This document shows positions 6,903-14,138 of a stretch of 17,810 nt of DNA, piece by piece. The notes below the pieces were generated by a model, which worked only from the letters and a program-made list of their open reading frames with translations, was not told the DNA's origin and did no database searches. The stretch lies in NCBI GenBank assembly GCA_938046115.1, contig CALIXX010000044.1, positions 1 through 17,810 on the forward strand, in the 5' to 3' direction. Each line of letters starts with the position of its first letter. Position 1 is the stretch's first letter. The translations under genes and the position numbers were made by a program. This stretch comes from an uncultured Candidatus Saccharibacteria bacterium. Its GTDB lineage: Bacteria > Patescibacteriota > Saccharimonadia > Saccharimonadales > Saccharimonadaceae.

Positions 6903-8567
6903 ATGGAACAGACGATTCGTGATGCAGTATACACTCTTTATCAACAAACTCCGCCGGTGGAATTAACGCGGCCGGAGCCGAAATTTGGTGATTTTGCGAC
7001 CAACGTTGCACTCAAGCTTGCCAAGCCACTGGGCAAGAACCCCCGCGAGATTGCCGAGGAGGTGGCGGCGGTGCTGCGCCAGACTGGCCAGTTTTCTGAT
7101 GTGAGCGTGGCTGGCCCGGGTTTTATTAATCTCCGCTTAAGTGATGAAGCGCTGTGGCAGGCGGCCAATACCGCACCGCAGCAGATCTATGGCGGCATGC
7201 GCTACACGCTGGAATATAGCTGCCCCAACGCCTTCAAGGAGCTGCACACTGGCCACTTGTACCAGACAGTGTATGGCGATATATTGGCGCGGATCATCGA
7301 GTCGGTTGGTGCAGCGGTAGACCGAGCCAGCTTTGGTGGTGATGTTGGCCTGCACGTTGCTAAGTGCCTGTGGGGGATGCGCCACACGCTAGGTGGTGAG
7401 CTGCCAGAGAAGCTAACAGAGGTAGAAAGCGATGTCTTTGCTCGGGCGCGATGGATTAGCCAGGCCTATGTGATCGGTGCTAAAGCGTACGAAGAGACCG
7501 AGACGGCGAAGCAAGAGATTATTGAGTTTAACAAGCTCGTCTACAGCTACCATGAGCATGATGAGTACAATACGCCGCTGGCTCAGATTTATTGGACGAC
7601 GCGCCAGTGGAGCTTGGATTACTTCGATGCTTTCTATACGATGATTCAGGTCGATCATCTTGACTATATCCCCGAGAGTAGCACTGCACCGATTGGCCTC
7701 GCTGTGGTGCACGAGCAGCTCGAGCGGGGGAATTTGCAGCGCTCTGAGGGGGCAGTGGTCTTCGTCGGTGACCCAGCTAAGCATCTGCACACCCGCGTCT
7801 TTGTGACGTCCAACGGCCTGCCAACGTACGAGGCGAAGGATATTGGTGTCATCTGGAAGGAGATAGAAGATTATCATTTCGACCACCGGATTCTCATCAC
7901 TGGCAACGACCAAAAGGAGTATATGCGCGTAGTATACGCTGCGGCAGAGCTATTCCGGCCTGAGCTAGCTGGGCGGATGACCCACCTGACCAATGGCACG
8001 GTGCGCTTTGGTGATGGCAGCAAGATGAGTTCGCGCCTGGGTAATGTGGCGCGAGCGGCCGATGTGCTCACCATCGTTCAGGAGCGTGTGGCAAACCTCA
8101 CCACAGACCCAGTGGTGCAGCGCCAGGTGGCCTTAGGGGCGATCAAATATGCCTTTGCGAAGTATCGCATGGGCAACGATATCGCCTTTGATATGGATGA
8201 GACGGTGAGCCTGCAGGGCAATTCTGGCCCCTACATTCAATATGCCCATGCTCGGGCCTGTAGCATCCTAGCCAAGGCGAGTGCCGAGCCTGCCGAGCCG
8301 ACCGATTGCACTGATGACGAGCGCCTGCTCCTGCGCAAGCTGAGCGAATATCCAGAGGTCGTTGAGAAGGCTGCCCGCGAGTATCTTGTGCATGGCATCT
8401 GCCACTACCTCTATGAGCTTGCCCAAGAATTTAACCGCTTCTACGAGAAAAACCGTGTCGTTGGTAGCCCTCGCCAGGCCGAGCGCCTGAGCCTGGTGCA
8501 GCGCTACCGTGACACCCTGGCTGCTGGCCTTGCTCTGCTCGGTATCGAAGCGCCGGAGCGGTTGTAG
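6903..8567 (+). CDS. argS: Arginyl-tRNA synthetase
   Basis: Charges tRNA-Arg with arginine. The 554-aa class I synthetase shows an N-terminal Add1-like region (about 1-80) with the typical FGDFATNVALKLAK and PGFINLRLS segments. The HIGH-type signature is HTGH at 115-118, preceded by CPNAFKEL. The catalytic Rossmann core follows. The KMSKS-type loop is KMSSR at 374-378. The C-terminal DALR-type anticodon-binding domain begins around 447 (QYAHARACSIL) and ends in ALLGIEAPERL. The start codon was placed at ATG 6903; a TTG 15 nt upstream lies within the -10 box and is unlikely. The stop shares one base with the next gene's GTG. HTGH instead of HIGH/HVGH is a mild variant. Confidence 0.96.
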   Translation: MEQTIRDAVYTLYQQTPPVELTRPEPKFGDFATNVALKLAKPLGKNPREIAEEVAAVLRQTGQFSDVSVAGPGFINLRLSDEALWQAANTAPQQIYGGMRYTLEYSCPNAFKELHTGHLYQTVYGDILARIIESVGAAVDRASFGGDVGLHVAKCLWGMRHTLGGELPEKLTEVESDVFARARWISQAYVIGAKAYEETETAKQEIIEFNKLVYSYHEHDEYNTPLAQIYWTTRQWSLDYFDAFYTMIQVDHLDYIPESSTAPIGLAVVHEQLERGNLQRSEGAVVFVGDPAKHLHTRVFVTSNGLPTYEAKDIGVIWKEIEDYHFDHRILITGNDQKEYMRVVYAAAELFRPELAGRMTHLTNGTVRFGDGSKMSSRLGNVARAADVLTIVQERVANLTTDPVVQRQVALGAIKYAFAKYRMGNDIAFDMDETVSLQGNSGPYIQYAHARACSILAKASAEPAEPTDCTDDERLLLRKLSEYPEVVEKAAREYLVHGICHYLYELAQEFNRFYEKNRVVGSPRQAERLSLVQRYRDTLAAGLALLGIEAPERL

Positions 8568-9826
8568 TGGGTGAGCGTACGCCACGTACCAACCCATCTG
8601 CTTTGCATGAGCCACTGGCGGCAGAGCTTATGACGCCAAAGCATCGTATTGCGGCAAAAAATATCGAGATTGGCCGCGAGCGCTTGCTTGACTCAAAGCA
8701 GCTCAAGATCATCGGTACAGCCTACGAGCAGTCGCCACTGACCTTCGATGACGCCACTAATGCAGCAGCTTTGGTGGGGCACTTGGTGCGGCAGACACTT
8801 GAATTCGAAGACATGGATGAGGCAACGCCACTGTTGACCGCAGAACTCCTTACGCAACGCGAGAAGGCTAATTGCTATGGCTATACCATTGTGGCATCGG
8901 AGTGCCTGGATCAAATAGGGGTGGAGCATTACGTTGGGTATGTTAACCAACACGCAGTGGTTATGTTGTTTGACCGCACGAGTGGCAGTAAGCGCTCGTT
9001 TTTGCTCGATGTTGCAACCAAGGAGTTTTACCAAGAAACGACCAAGGCGGTTGGTGGTGAAGACCCGCTTGACCAATTATGGCGTGGTGAGCTGCGCGCG
9101 ATTAATACCTTGCAGACTAGTGAATTATTACGAAAAGTCGATATAGACGATCCAGGTAAGCGCCAAAAATTCATAAGAGATCGGTTCTGGCTGAGTTTTG
9201 ATAAAGATAGCCGCCATCGAGACGACGATGAGTATGAGTATCTGCTCCATAGCCAGCTGCAGCTCATTACCATGCCATCAGTGCCGGGCCGCGAAATGCT
9301 GCGCCTGTACCATAATGTGATTATTAATACACTTGGCAATAACCCCGATCCAGTTGCTGCGAGTGAGGATATTATTGATCAATTTGCTGGTATCTATCCA
9401 GATATTGATCCACGCAACAAGCTTGAGCATGCAAAGGCTCTGCGCACAAAACTCATCGATCAGCATATGGGGGATAGCGCCCTGGCCTTAGCGGATGTGA
9501 TCAAGGCAAGCTTGCTGCCCGACGATACTTCGGAGAGTCGGTTCTTTAAGGGTGAAACACTACGCAAGATTGCAAAAGTTGAGGGCGACCCCAAGAAGGC
9601 AGCCGAAGCGATAGAAGAGTATAATGGGTTGTTTGAATTGCCATCTGATAATGCCGAGTTCTTGGCGAGCGTAGGGCGGGTGGTGGCACGTAAACCAGTG
9701 CTATCACGTGGGTTTGAGAAGACGCGTATGGATAGGATCGCAGCTGCCGAGCGAGACAAAGAGAAGATTGAGAAGCGCTTAGCGAAGTCCTCGCGCCATA
9801 GAACACCACCAACACAAGACCGCTAG
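8567..9826 (+). CDS. Unknown protein with a transglutaminase-like Cys-His-Asp core
   Basis: I recognise no named gene. The 419-aa product has no signal peptide or membrane segment. Residues 98-152 look like the transglutaminase-like/cysteine-protease core: Cys103 in ANCYGYT at a helix start, then GVEHYVGYVNQHAVVM with His129, then FLLDVAT with Asp148. This order and spacing match the superfamily's catalytic triad. The remainder (about 160-390) is mostly helical and charged, and residues 315-365 could be repeat-like helices. The C-terminus is strongly basic (KRLAKSSRHR). The GTG start overlaps the argS stop by one base, so coupling is likely. An internal ATG at codon 22 (8630) is the alternative start. 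Possible roles are a peptidase, amidase or protein-crosslinking enzyme, or a non-enzymatic fold member. The substrate cannot be predicted. Confidence 0.8.
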   Translation: MGERTPRTNPSALHEPLAAELMTPKHRIAAKNIEIGRERLLDSKQLKIIGTAYEQSPLTFDDATNAAALVGHLVRQTLEFEDMDEATPLLTAELLTQREKANCYGYTIVASECLDQIGVEHYVGYVNQHAVVMLFDRTSGSKRSFLLDVATKEFYQETTKAVGGEDPLDQLWRGELRAINTLQTSELLRKVDIDDPGKRQKFIRDRFWLSFDKDSRHRDDDEYEYLLHSQLQLITMPSVPGREMLRLYHNVIINTLGNNPDPVAASEDIIDQFAGIYPDIDPRNKLEHAKALRTKLIDQHMGDSALALADVIKASLLPDDTSESRFFKGETLRKIAKVEGDPKKAAEAIEEYNGLFELPSDNAEFLASVGRVVARKPVLSRGFEKTRMDRIAAAERDKEKIEKRLAKSSRHRTPPTQDR

Positions 9827-9842
9827 CAATTAATGCAGAATA

Positions 9843-9851
9843 TGCTATAAT
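9843..9851 (+). promoter_or_regulatory. Extended -10 promoter of the mscL-like gene
   Basis: TGC-TATAAT (9843-9851) is a good extended -10 with no clear -35. A leader of about 26 nt carries AAGGAG (9873-9878), 5 nt before the ATG at 9884. This gene is therefore led, in contrast to its leaderless neighbours. Confidence 0.6.
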
Positions 9852-9883
9852 TTAATAAAATAAATGGTTAATAAGGAGAACCT

Positions 9884-10333
9884 ATGGCAGAACGAACAAC
9901 AACCAAAACCAAAGCAGCTGCTGCAAAGAAGCCTGCTGCACGCCGCACCCCACGCAAGGCTGCTCAAGAAGCTGCAGCTGCTGCCCAAGCTCTAGAGCAG
10001 AAAATGAAGAACAGCCACATTGGCGGCTTTGCTGAGTTTATTCGCGAGCAGGGCGTGGTTGGCCTGGCCGTCGGTTTGGCGATTGGTACCGCCGCCGGTG
10101 ACACGGTCAAAAAATTAGTTCAGGGGTTCATTAGCCCAGTGGTGCAGTTTATCGTCGGTTCGCAGAAGGGGCTCGAGGCTGCTAGCACGCATATCGAGAT
10201 TGCTGGGCGCAGCGCCGACTTCGCGTGGGGAGCTTTCGTAAGCTCGCTGATCACCTTGATTGCCACAGCGTTCGTCATCTACCTGATCATCCACTTTCTC
10301 AAGCTCGACCGCTTGGATAAGAAAAAAGACTAA
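9884..10333 (+). CDS. mscL: Large-conductance mechanosensitive channel (MscL family) with a basic N-terminal extension
   Basis: An osmotic safety-valve channel of the cytoplasmic membrane. The 149-aa product contains the MscL core: FAEFIREQGVVGLAVGLAIG (residues 49-68) matches the amphipathic N-helix and first membrane helix of the family, with TM1 at about 56-76 and TM2 at about 116-138, ending in the basic DRLDKKKD tail. The first 45 residues are an Ala/Lys/Arg/Thr-rich, histone-tail-like segment (AAAAKKPAARRTPRKAAQ) not present in ordinary MscL, which usually starts a few residues before the FxEF motif. The extension could bind membrane phospholipid, nucleic acid or nothing. A strong Shine-Dalgarno supports the start used. 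A terminator follows, so the gene is probably monocistronic. Confidence 0.85.
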   Translation: MAERTTTKTKAAAAKKPAARRTPRKAAQEAAAAAQALEQKMKNSHIGGFAEFIREQGVVGLAVGLAIGTAAGDTVKKLVQGFISPVVQFIVGSQKGLEAASTHIEIAGRSADFAWGAFVSSLITLIATAFVIYLIIHFLKLDRLDKKKD

Positions 10334-10358
10334 AGAGGCGAGAAGCCTCAGGGCGATC

Positions 10359-10386
10359 AACCACACCCACCACGGTGTGGTTTTTC
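10359..10386 (+). terminator. Rho-independent terminator of the mscL-like gene
   Basis: AACCACACC (10359-10367) pairs perfectly with GGTGTGGTT (10374-10382) around a 6-nt loop, and a T-run overlaps the end of the stem (10381-10385). Confidence 0.88.
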
Positions 10387-10628
10387 TATGGTGAATAATA
10401 AATTTGCACGCTACCCAAATACCTACGTAGCATGAACACAATAATGAACCATTCGGAAATAACAGGGGTAGAAGAGAAGATTTGCTGCACAATTGTATCG
10501 TGAAGCGTGGGACGAGAGGGCAGGCAAACCCGTCTGAACAAAAAAGTAGTACACCAACTTGCACATCAGTAAAGCTTATGCTTATAACAGTGATAACCAA
10601 GGATGAGCGCTATACGGTGGACATGTAG

Positions 10629-10634
10629 TATACT
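10629..10634 (+). promoter_or_regulatory. orn -10 box giving a leaderless mRNA
   Basis: TATACT followed by exactly 6 nt (AGAAGC) and the ATG at 10641. The expected start site coincides with the start codon, and no Shine-Dalgarno is present. Confidence 0.6.
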
Positions 10635-10640
10635 AGAAGC

Positions 10641-11192
10641 ATGAAACCAAGCTTCAAACCAAAACGGATTTTGTGGGTAGACCTAGAGATGACGGGGCTG
10701 GACCCTACTACAGATGAGATACTAGAGGTAGCAGCGATCGTGACGGACTGGGACTTCGCTGAGATTGCAACGTACGAAGGGGTGGTGCGCCATGATGCAG
10801 CTAAGCTCAGGCGCCTCCTCGATGGCAACGCCAGCTTTTGGGATCAGCACCCGGTAGCGCGGCGTGGGCTCGAGGAGCAGAATGCCCAGGGCAAGCCACT
10901 AGCAGAGGTTGAGCAGGAGCTGCTGGCGTTTTGTGATGCGCAGTGTGCTGGCGAGGGGCGGATATTGCTGGCGGGGAACTCCATCCACCAAGATCGCCGC
11001 TTTATCGACCACTGGTGGCCGCAGCTGGCGCAGCGTTTGCATTACCGCATGCTCGATGTGAGTGCCTGGAAGGTGGTGATGGAGGGCAAATACGGCAAGA
11101 AATTTGCCAAGCCAGAAGACCACCGCGCGCTGGAGGATATCCGCGGTAGTATTATGGAGCTGCGCTATTATCTCCAAAAGGTCGCTCTGTAA
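10641..11192 (+). CDS. orn: Oligoribonuclease (DEDDh 3'-5' exonuclease)
   Basis: Degrades 2-5 nt RNA oligomers to mononucleotides, completing mRNA turnover and nucleotide salvage. At 183 aa it matches the family's usual length. The DEDDh exonuclease residues are visible: Asp14 and Glu16 in WVDLEMTGLD, Asp118 in GNSIHQDRRF, and His161/Asp166 in HRALEDIRGS. The WVDLEMTGL and HYRMLDVS segments are diagnostic of Orn rather than of general DnaQ-type proofreading subunits. The gene is transcribed from a leaderless-type promoter and its TAA overlaps the ATG of the CorA-type gene (TAATG), so the two form an operon. Confidence 0.95.
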   Translation: MKPSFKPKRILWVDLEMTGLDPTTDEILEVAAIVTDWDFAEIATYEGVVRHDAAKLRRLLDGNASFWDQHPVARRGLEEQNAQGKPLAEVEQELLAFCDAQCAGEGRILLAGNSIHQDRRFIDHWWPQLAQRLHYRMLDVSAWKVVMEGKYGKKFAKPEDHRALEDIRGSIMELRYYLQKVAL

Positions 11193-12055
11193 TGCCCGAG
11201 CTGTGGCGCGATATTACGATCGACACAATCGAGCAGCGGCGGGCGCTGCTGGGTGAACTGCACCTGCCTGAGCTGCAGGCCCGCATGGTGCGCGAGCATC
11301 GCTGGCTGCCACAGGCGGTAGAAGGGGAGCAGTGGCTGCTGCTGACGCTGGATATACCATACGTCAGCCGGCACAATGTGAAGTATCACACCATTACTAT
11401 TTTACTCAGTAAAACCGAGATTATTACGCTACACCAGGGCAAGCTAGACGATGAGCTCATTCAGCGCATTACCGCGCTGCGGCCTAGTAGCAAGACGCCA
11501 TCGCTTATTCTGGCGACTATTGCGCAGTTTTCTATTGAGCAATTTATGCCGCTGCTCAATCATATCGACGATGTGACCGACCAGCTGGAAGATACGATGA
11601 TCCGCACCCCAGATAATCGGCAGCTCCAGCAGCTCTTTGTGTACAAGCGTCAGTTAGCCGACCTGCGCAAGGTGGTGCTACCTCTGATGAATGTACTGAA
11701 TGGCCTCAGTAACGGCCGCTATGCCTTGTTTGATAAAAAATGCGCCGTGTATGTGCGCGATAGCTACGACTACGCCTGGCGCGTTCACGAGCTTATCGAT
11801 ACGATGCGTGATCTTCTCACCAGCGCACTCGATATGTATCTCTCGGTGGTATCTAACCGCATGAACGATGTGATGAAGCGCCTCACCTTGGTTGCCACTG
11901 TCTTTATGCCGGTCTCGTTCTTGACGGGCCTGGGCGGGATGAACTTCGTCCAACTGCCATTTCGTAGCGACATCGCCTTTTGGTTCATGATCGGCCTTAT
12001 CATCCTCATACCACTGGCGATGGTGGGGTATTTTGTGCGGCACAAGTGGGTGTAG
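11192..12055 (+). CDS. corA: CorA-family Mg2+/divalent cation transporter
   Basis: A membrane channel for Mg2+ (Co2+/Ni2+ in some relatives). It is 287 aa, at the short end of the family. The soluble N-terminal part (1-about 120) is followed by long helices with the typical LEDTMIRTP and YKRQLADLRKVVLPL segments (stalk helix). TM1 is at about 230-248 and ends in the family signature Gly-Met-Asn (249-251, GGMNF). TM2 is at about 261-282, and the end is basic (RHKWV). The ATG overlaps the orn stop, implying translational coupling. No separate Shine-Dalgarno is needed. The stop codon lies just inside the promoter of the next gene. Family assignment is firm; ion specificity is not readable. Confidence 0.93.
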   Translation: MPELWRDITIDTIEQRRALLGELHLPELQARMVREHRWLPQAVEGEQWLLLTLDIPYVSRHNVKYHTITILLSKTEIITLHQGKLDDELIQRITALRPSSKTPSLILATIAQFSIEQFMPLLNHIDDVTDQLEDTMIRTPDNRQLQQLFVYKRQLADLRKVVLPLMNVLNGLSNGRYALFDKKCAVYVRDSYDYAWRVHELIDTMRDLLTSALDMYLSVVSNRMNDVMKRLTLVATVFMPVSFLTGLGGMNFVQLPFRSDIAFWFMIGLIILIPLAMVGYFVRHKWV

Positions 12056-12061
12056 TATTAT
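12056..12061 (+). promoter_or_regulatory. -10 box of the YjbR-family gene (leaderless)
   Basis: TATTAT starts directly after the corA stop codon and is followed by 6 nt and the ATG at 12068, the same geometry as argS, orn and dnaG. Confidence 0.5.
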
Positions 12062-12067
12062 AGTGCT

Positions 12068-12409
12068 ATGACACATAAGCAGCTCGAAGAATTTTTGCTC
12101 AGCCTGCCCGGGGCGTGGCTCGACTATCCCTTTGGGGACGATATCGCGGTGTATAAGGTAGGGCACAAGGATGTGTCCGGTCAGCAGGAGAAGATGTTTG
12201 CGCTTATTGCCGAAGGGTCGCAGCCACTAAGGGTGAGCCTTAAGTGCGACCCGCAGCTAGCTCGCACCTTACGCGAACGGTATGAGTCGGTCCAGCCAGG
12301 TTACCACCTCAACAAAAAACATTGGATTACTGTTATTTGCAGCGGCCAGTTGAGCGATGATGAAGTGATTGACCTAGCGCGGCTTAGCTACCGGCTGGTG
12401 ACGGAGTAG
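12068..12409 (+). CDS. YjbR/MmcQ-family protein (CyaY-like fold)
   Basis: A 113-aa single-domain protein. The pattern LEEFLLSLPGAWLDYPFGDD near the start, the central FALIAEGSQPLRVSLKCDP and the closing PGYHLNKKHWITV are the three conserved blocks of YjbR/MmcQ proteins. The family has a CyaY-like fold and is often annotated as putative DNA-binding, but its biochemical role is not established. The gene lies 12 nt after the CorA-type gene but has its own apparent leaderless promoter, and a strong terminator closes the unit about 35 nt downstream. Confidence 0.88.
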   Translation: MTHKQLEEFLLSLPGAWLDYPFGDDIAVYKVGHKDVSGQQEKMFALIAEGSQPLRVSLKCDPQLARTLRERYESVQPGYHLNKKHWITVICSGQLSDDEVIDLARLSYRLVTE

Positions 12410-12442
12410 AATGCTCGTTTTTGGGGAGAATCGTCAGGATAG

Positions 12443-12474
12443 AAGCGCTCACGCTGTGTGAGCGTTTTCTTTTT
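12443..12474 (+). terminator. Rho-independent terminator after the YjbR-family gene
   Basis: CGCTCAC (12446-12452) pairs with GTGAGCG (12458-12464) around a 5-nt loop, with A-U extensions, and is followed by TTTTCTTTTT. Confidence 0.9.
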
Positions 12475-12595
12475 GTTGTGTGATAAACATCTGGGCACCT
12501 TATGTTTACCATCTCACGCGGAGGAAAACCCCTGGGGCTACGCCATACAGCCATATGTAAGCAAATGTTTGTTTTATAGTGCAGCGCATTAACAA

Positions 12596-12618
12596 AAGCC
12601 CGCCACAGAGGCGGGCTT
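12596..12618 (-). terminator. Terminator of the minus-strand membrane-protein gene
   Basis: AAGCCCGCC (12596-12604) pairs perfectly with GGCGGGCTT (12610-12618) around 5 nt. Read on the minus strand it runs into TTTTGTT, and it lies 23 nt after the stop of the minus-strand gene. The roughly 120 bp between this and the plus-strand terminator shows nothing recognisable. Confidence 0.88.
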
Positions 12619-12640
12619 CGTCAGCAGGGCAGGTGCGTTG

Positions 12641-13798
12641 CTATTTCGTTGAGGTAAAGTTGCTAAACGACTTGGTAGCGGCGTCGAGCGTCTTGCTGTT
12701 GGTGGCAACGTAGTCGGCGATGGCTTTGCGGTTGCCGCTGGCGGTTTTGAGCTTCTGGAGGTAGCTCTTGAGGATGGACAGCTGGTAGCTCATTTCGCGT
12801 GCATAGACGCGGTCAAGTGAGCCAGTAAGATAGGCGTCTTCGAGCGTTTTGGAGAGTTTGTCGGCGTAGGCCTTTTCGGTCTTTTTGGCGTCGCCTAGGA
12901 GCTCGGTCTTGATCTTCGCATCCTTGAGTGACGACTTGAGCTCCGTACCCATACTACCGAGCGAGGTGGTGAGTGTGGTGTTCATACTCGAGAGCTCATT
13001 CTCCGTCAGGCGCGATTGCTGCTCCTTAGTAGCCGCCTGCAGCGTCTCGATGCGCGCCAGGGTGCTCTGGGCTTGCTTGGTGTAGTTGGGTTGGCTGTTG
13101 ACCATCATCATGACAATGGCGAAGGCAAGCAAAAGCACACCGCCAATCAGGCCAAATACCGCAAAGCGGTTAACCTGCACTGGTTGTTGCTTGGGTGCAA
13201 TCTCGTTGAGGTAATCTACCGGGAAGGAGGTGTCTGGCTCGCTTGCTGCGCCAAGGTCTGCGCCGGTAGCAGCCATGGCAGTAGCGCCAAGCGGCTGCTG
13301 CGGGTTGGCATAGGCCTGGCCATTGTAGCCGCCCGATTGTGGCTGGTAGGGTTGCGCAGTGGGTTGACTAGGGCTTGGGTAGGCACTCGCATAGCTCTGT
13401 GATTGGTCTGCGCTAGTGTGTGAACTGGGTTGGTTAGTTGGTTGGAGTGTCGTAGCGGCTGGCTGTTGCTCGGGCTGCGGCGCGTAGTGGTATGACTGGC
13501 CTGTGCCGTAGCTAGCGGCTGGTTGGTTGTGTGATGGCTGATACGGCTGGTAGGGCGCAGCCTGAGGCTGCGGCGATGAAGGAGTGGGCTGCTCTTGATA
13601 CGGTGGCTGAGTTGGTTGGCTTTGCGTTGCCGGATTATATGCACCATAGCCATAATCCTGCGCACCGTGTGACGCCGCTTGGGTAGCATAGTAAGGGGCA
13701 TACGGAGCAGCCGTCGGCGCATTGGGCTGCGGGGGCTGTTGCTCGGGCTGCGGTGCCGAACCATTCGGTTGGGGAGTGTATGGTTGCTGTGGATTCAT
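12641..13798 (-). CDS. Pro/Gln/Tyr-rich single-pass membrane protein of unknown function
   Basis: 385 aa from the ATG at 13798; a further in-frame upstream start would lie in or before the -10 box and is rejected. Residues 1-190 are disordered and dominated by Pro, Gln, Tyr, Ala and Ser (for example PQPEQQPPQP near 16 and PQPEQQPAA near 107). A short conserved-looking VDYLNEIAPKQQP (194-206) follows, then one hydrophobic helix (about 211-233). The final 150 residues are a Lys/Ser/Thr-rich helical domain, probably coiled (RIETLQAATKEQQSRL). There is no cysteine and no cleavable signal, so the protein is probably a signal-anchor protein with the disordered part cytoplasmic and the helical part outside; orientation is inferred. 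I do not recognise a named family. It is the only minus-strand gene seen in the window. Confidence 0.85.
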   Translation of the reverse strand: MNPQQPYTPQPNGSAPQPEQQPPQPNAPTAAPYAPYYATQAASHGAQDYGYGAYNPATQSQPTQPPYQEQPTPSSPQPQAAPYQPYQPSHNQPAASYGTGQSYHYAPQPEQQPAATTLQPTNQPSSHTSADQSQSYASAYPSPSQPTAQPYQPQSGGYNGQAYANPQQPLGATAMAATGADLGAASEPDTSFPVDYLNEIAPKQQPVQVNRFAVFGLIGGVLLLAFAIVMMMVNSQPNYTKQAQSTLARIETLQAATKEQQSRLTENELSSMNTTLTTSLGSMGTELKSSLKDAKIKTELLGDAKKTEKAYADKLSKTLEDAYLTGSLDRVYAREMSYQLSILKSYLQKLKTASGNRKAIADYVATNSKTLDAATKSFSNFTSTK

Positions 13799-13805
13799 AG
13801 TTACT

Positions 13806-13811
13806 ATAATA
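13806..13811 (-). promoter_or_regulatory. Extended -10 of the membrane-protein gene (leaderless)
   Basis: On the minus strand TGG-TATTAT is followed by 7 nt and the ATG at 13798. No Shine-Dalgarno is present. Confidence 0.5.
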
Positions 13812-13888
13812 CCATTTAAACACAACCACTAACAGAGGTAAAGAGGATAATCTATAACAGAGGTCAGATGGATGAAGTAAGCATAGTA

Positions 13889-13933
13889 TATACCCCTCTA
13901 TACTATATACTCTATACCCCTATATACTATATA
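13889..13933 (+). repeat. Two tandem 21-bp AT-rich repeats, 24-bp period
   Basis: TATACCCCTCTATACTATATA (13889-13909) recurs at 13913-13933 with a single C-to-A change. Each copy carries TATACT, the -10 sequence used elsewhere in the window. The repeat lies about 200 bp before dnaG and may be a regulatory array or duplicated promoter. Confidence 0.7.
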
Positions 13934-14126
13934 AAAATATCTCATGTTTTGTAGTAAGAGACAGGTGTATTTTTCTATACCACACAAAGTTTTTCTAGCT
14001 CATTAAAGATACGTGATGCAGCTAGCGTACTGACAAGGTCCAGCGTGGCGTGGATGCAGCAAGCTTGATGAGGGGATGAGAAAACAAGACAGTAAACATA
14101 GTTCGATTGGCTCACGCCATATGCGC

Positions 14127-14132
14127 TATACT
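14127..14132 (+). promoter_or_regulatory. dnaG -10 box giving a leaderless mRNA
   Basis: TATACT is followed by exactly 6 nt and the ATG at 14139. This supports 14139 as the true start over earlier in-frame codons, and no Shine-Dalgarno precedes it. Confidence 0.6.
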
Positions 14133-14138
14133 ATACCT

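Larger units (their letters stand above)
10334..10640. other. Intergenic region between mscL and orn
   Basis: About 307 bp. It holds a small hairpin, GAGGC-GAGAA-GCCTC (10335-10349), the mscL terminator, and the orn promoter at the right end. GCTAC and GTAGC around 10411-10432 could pair weakly. No tRNA signature, ORF with a Shine-Dalgarno or repeat was found in the middle. Confidence 0.6.
13799..14138. other. Divergent intergenic region between the membrane-protein gene and dnaG
   Basis: 340 bp. It contains the minus-strand promoter, a 9-bp direct repeat AACAGAGGT (13831-13839 and 13856-13864, 25 bp apart), the 24-bp-period tandem repeat at 13889-13933, and the dnaG promoter at its right edge. 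Longer upstream starts in the dnaG frame exist from 14076 but lack conserved primase sequence. No RNA gene was recognised. Confidence 0.6.

Noticed and set aside
14076..14138. Earlier in-frame start for dnaG giving 21 extra residues
   Set aside because: The extra residues are unlike primase N-termini and include the dnaG -10 box; the conserved sequence begins at ATG 14139.
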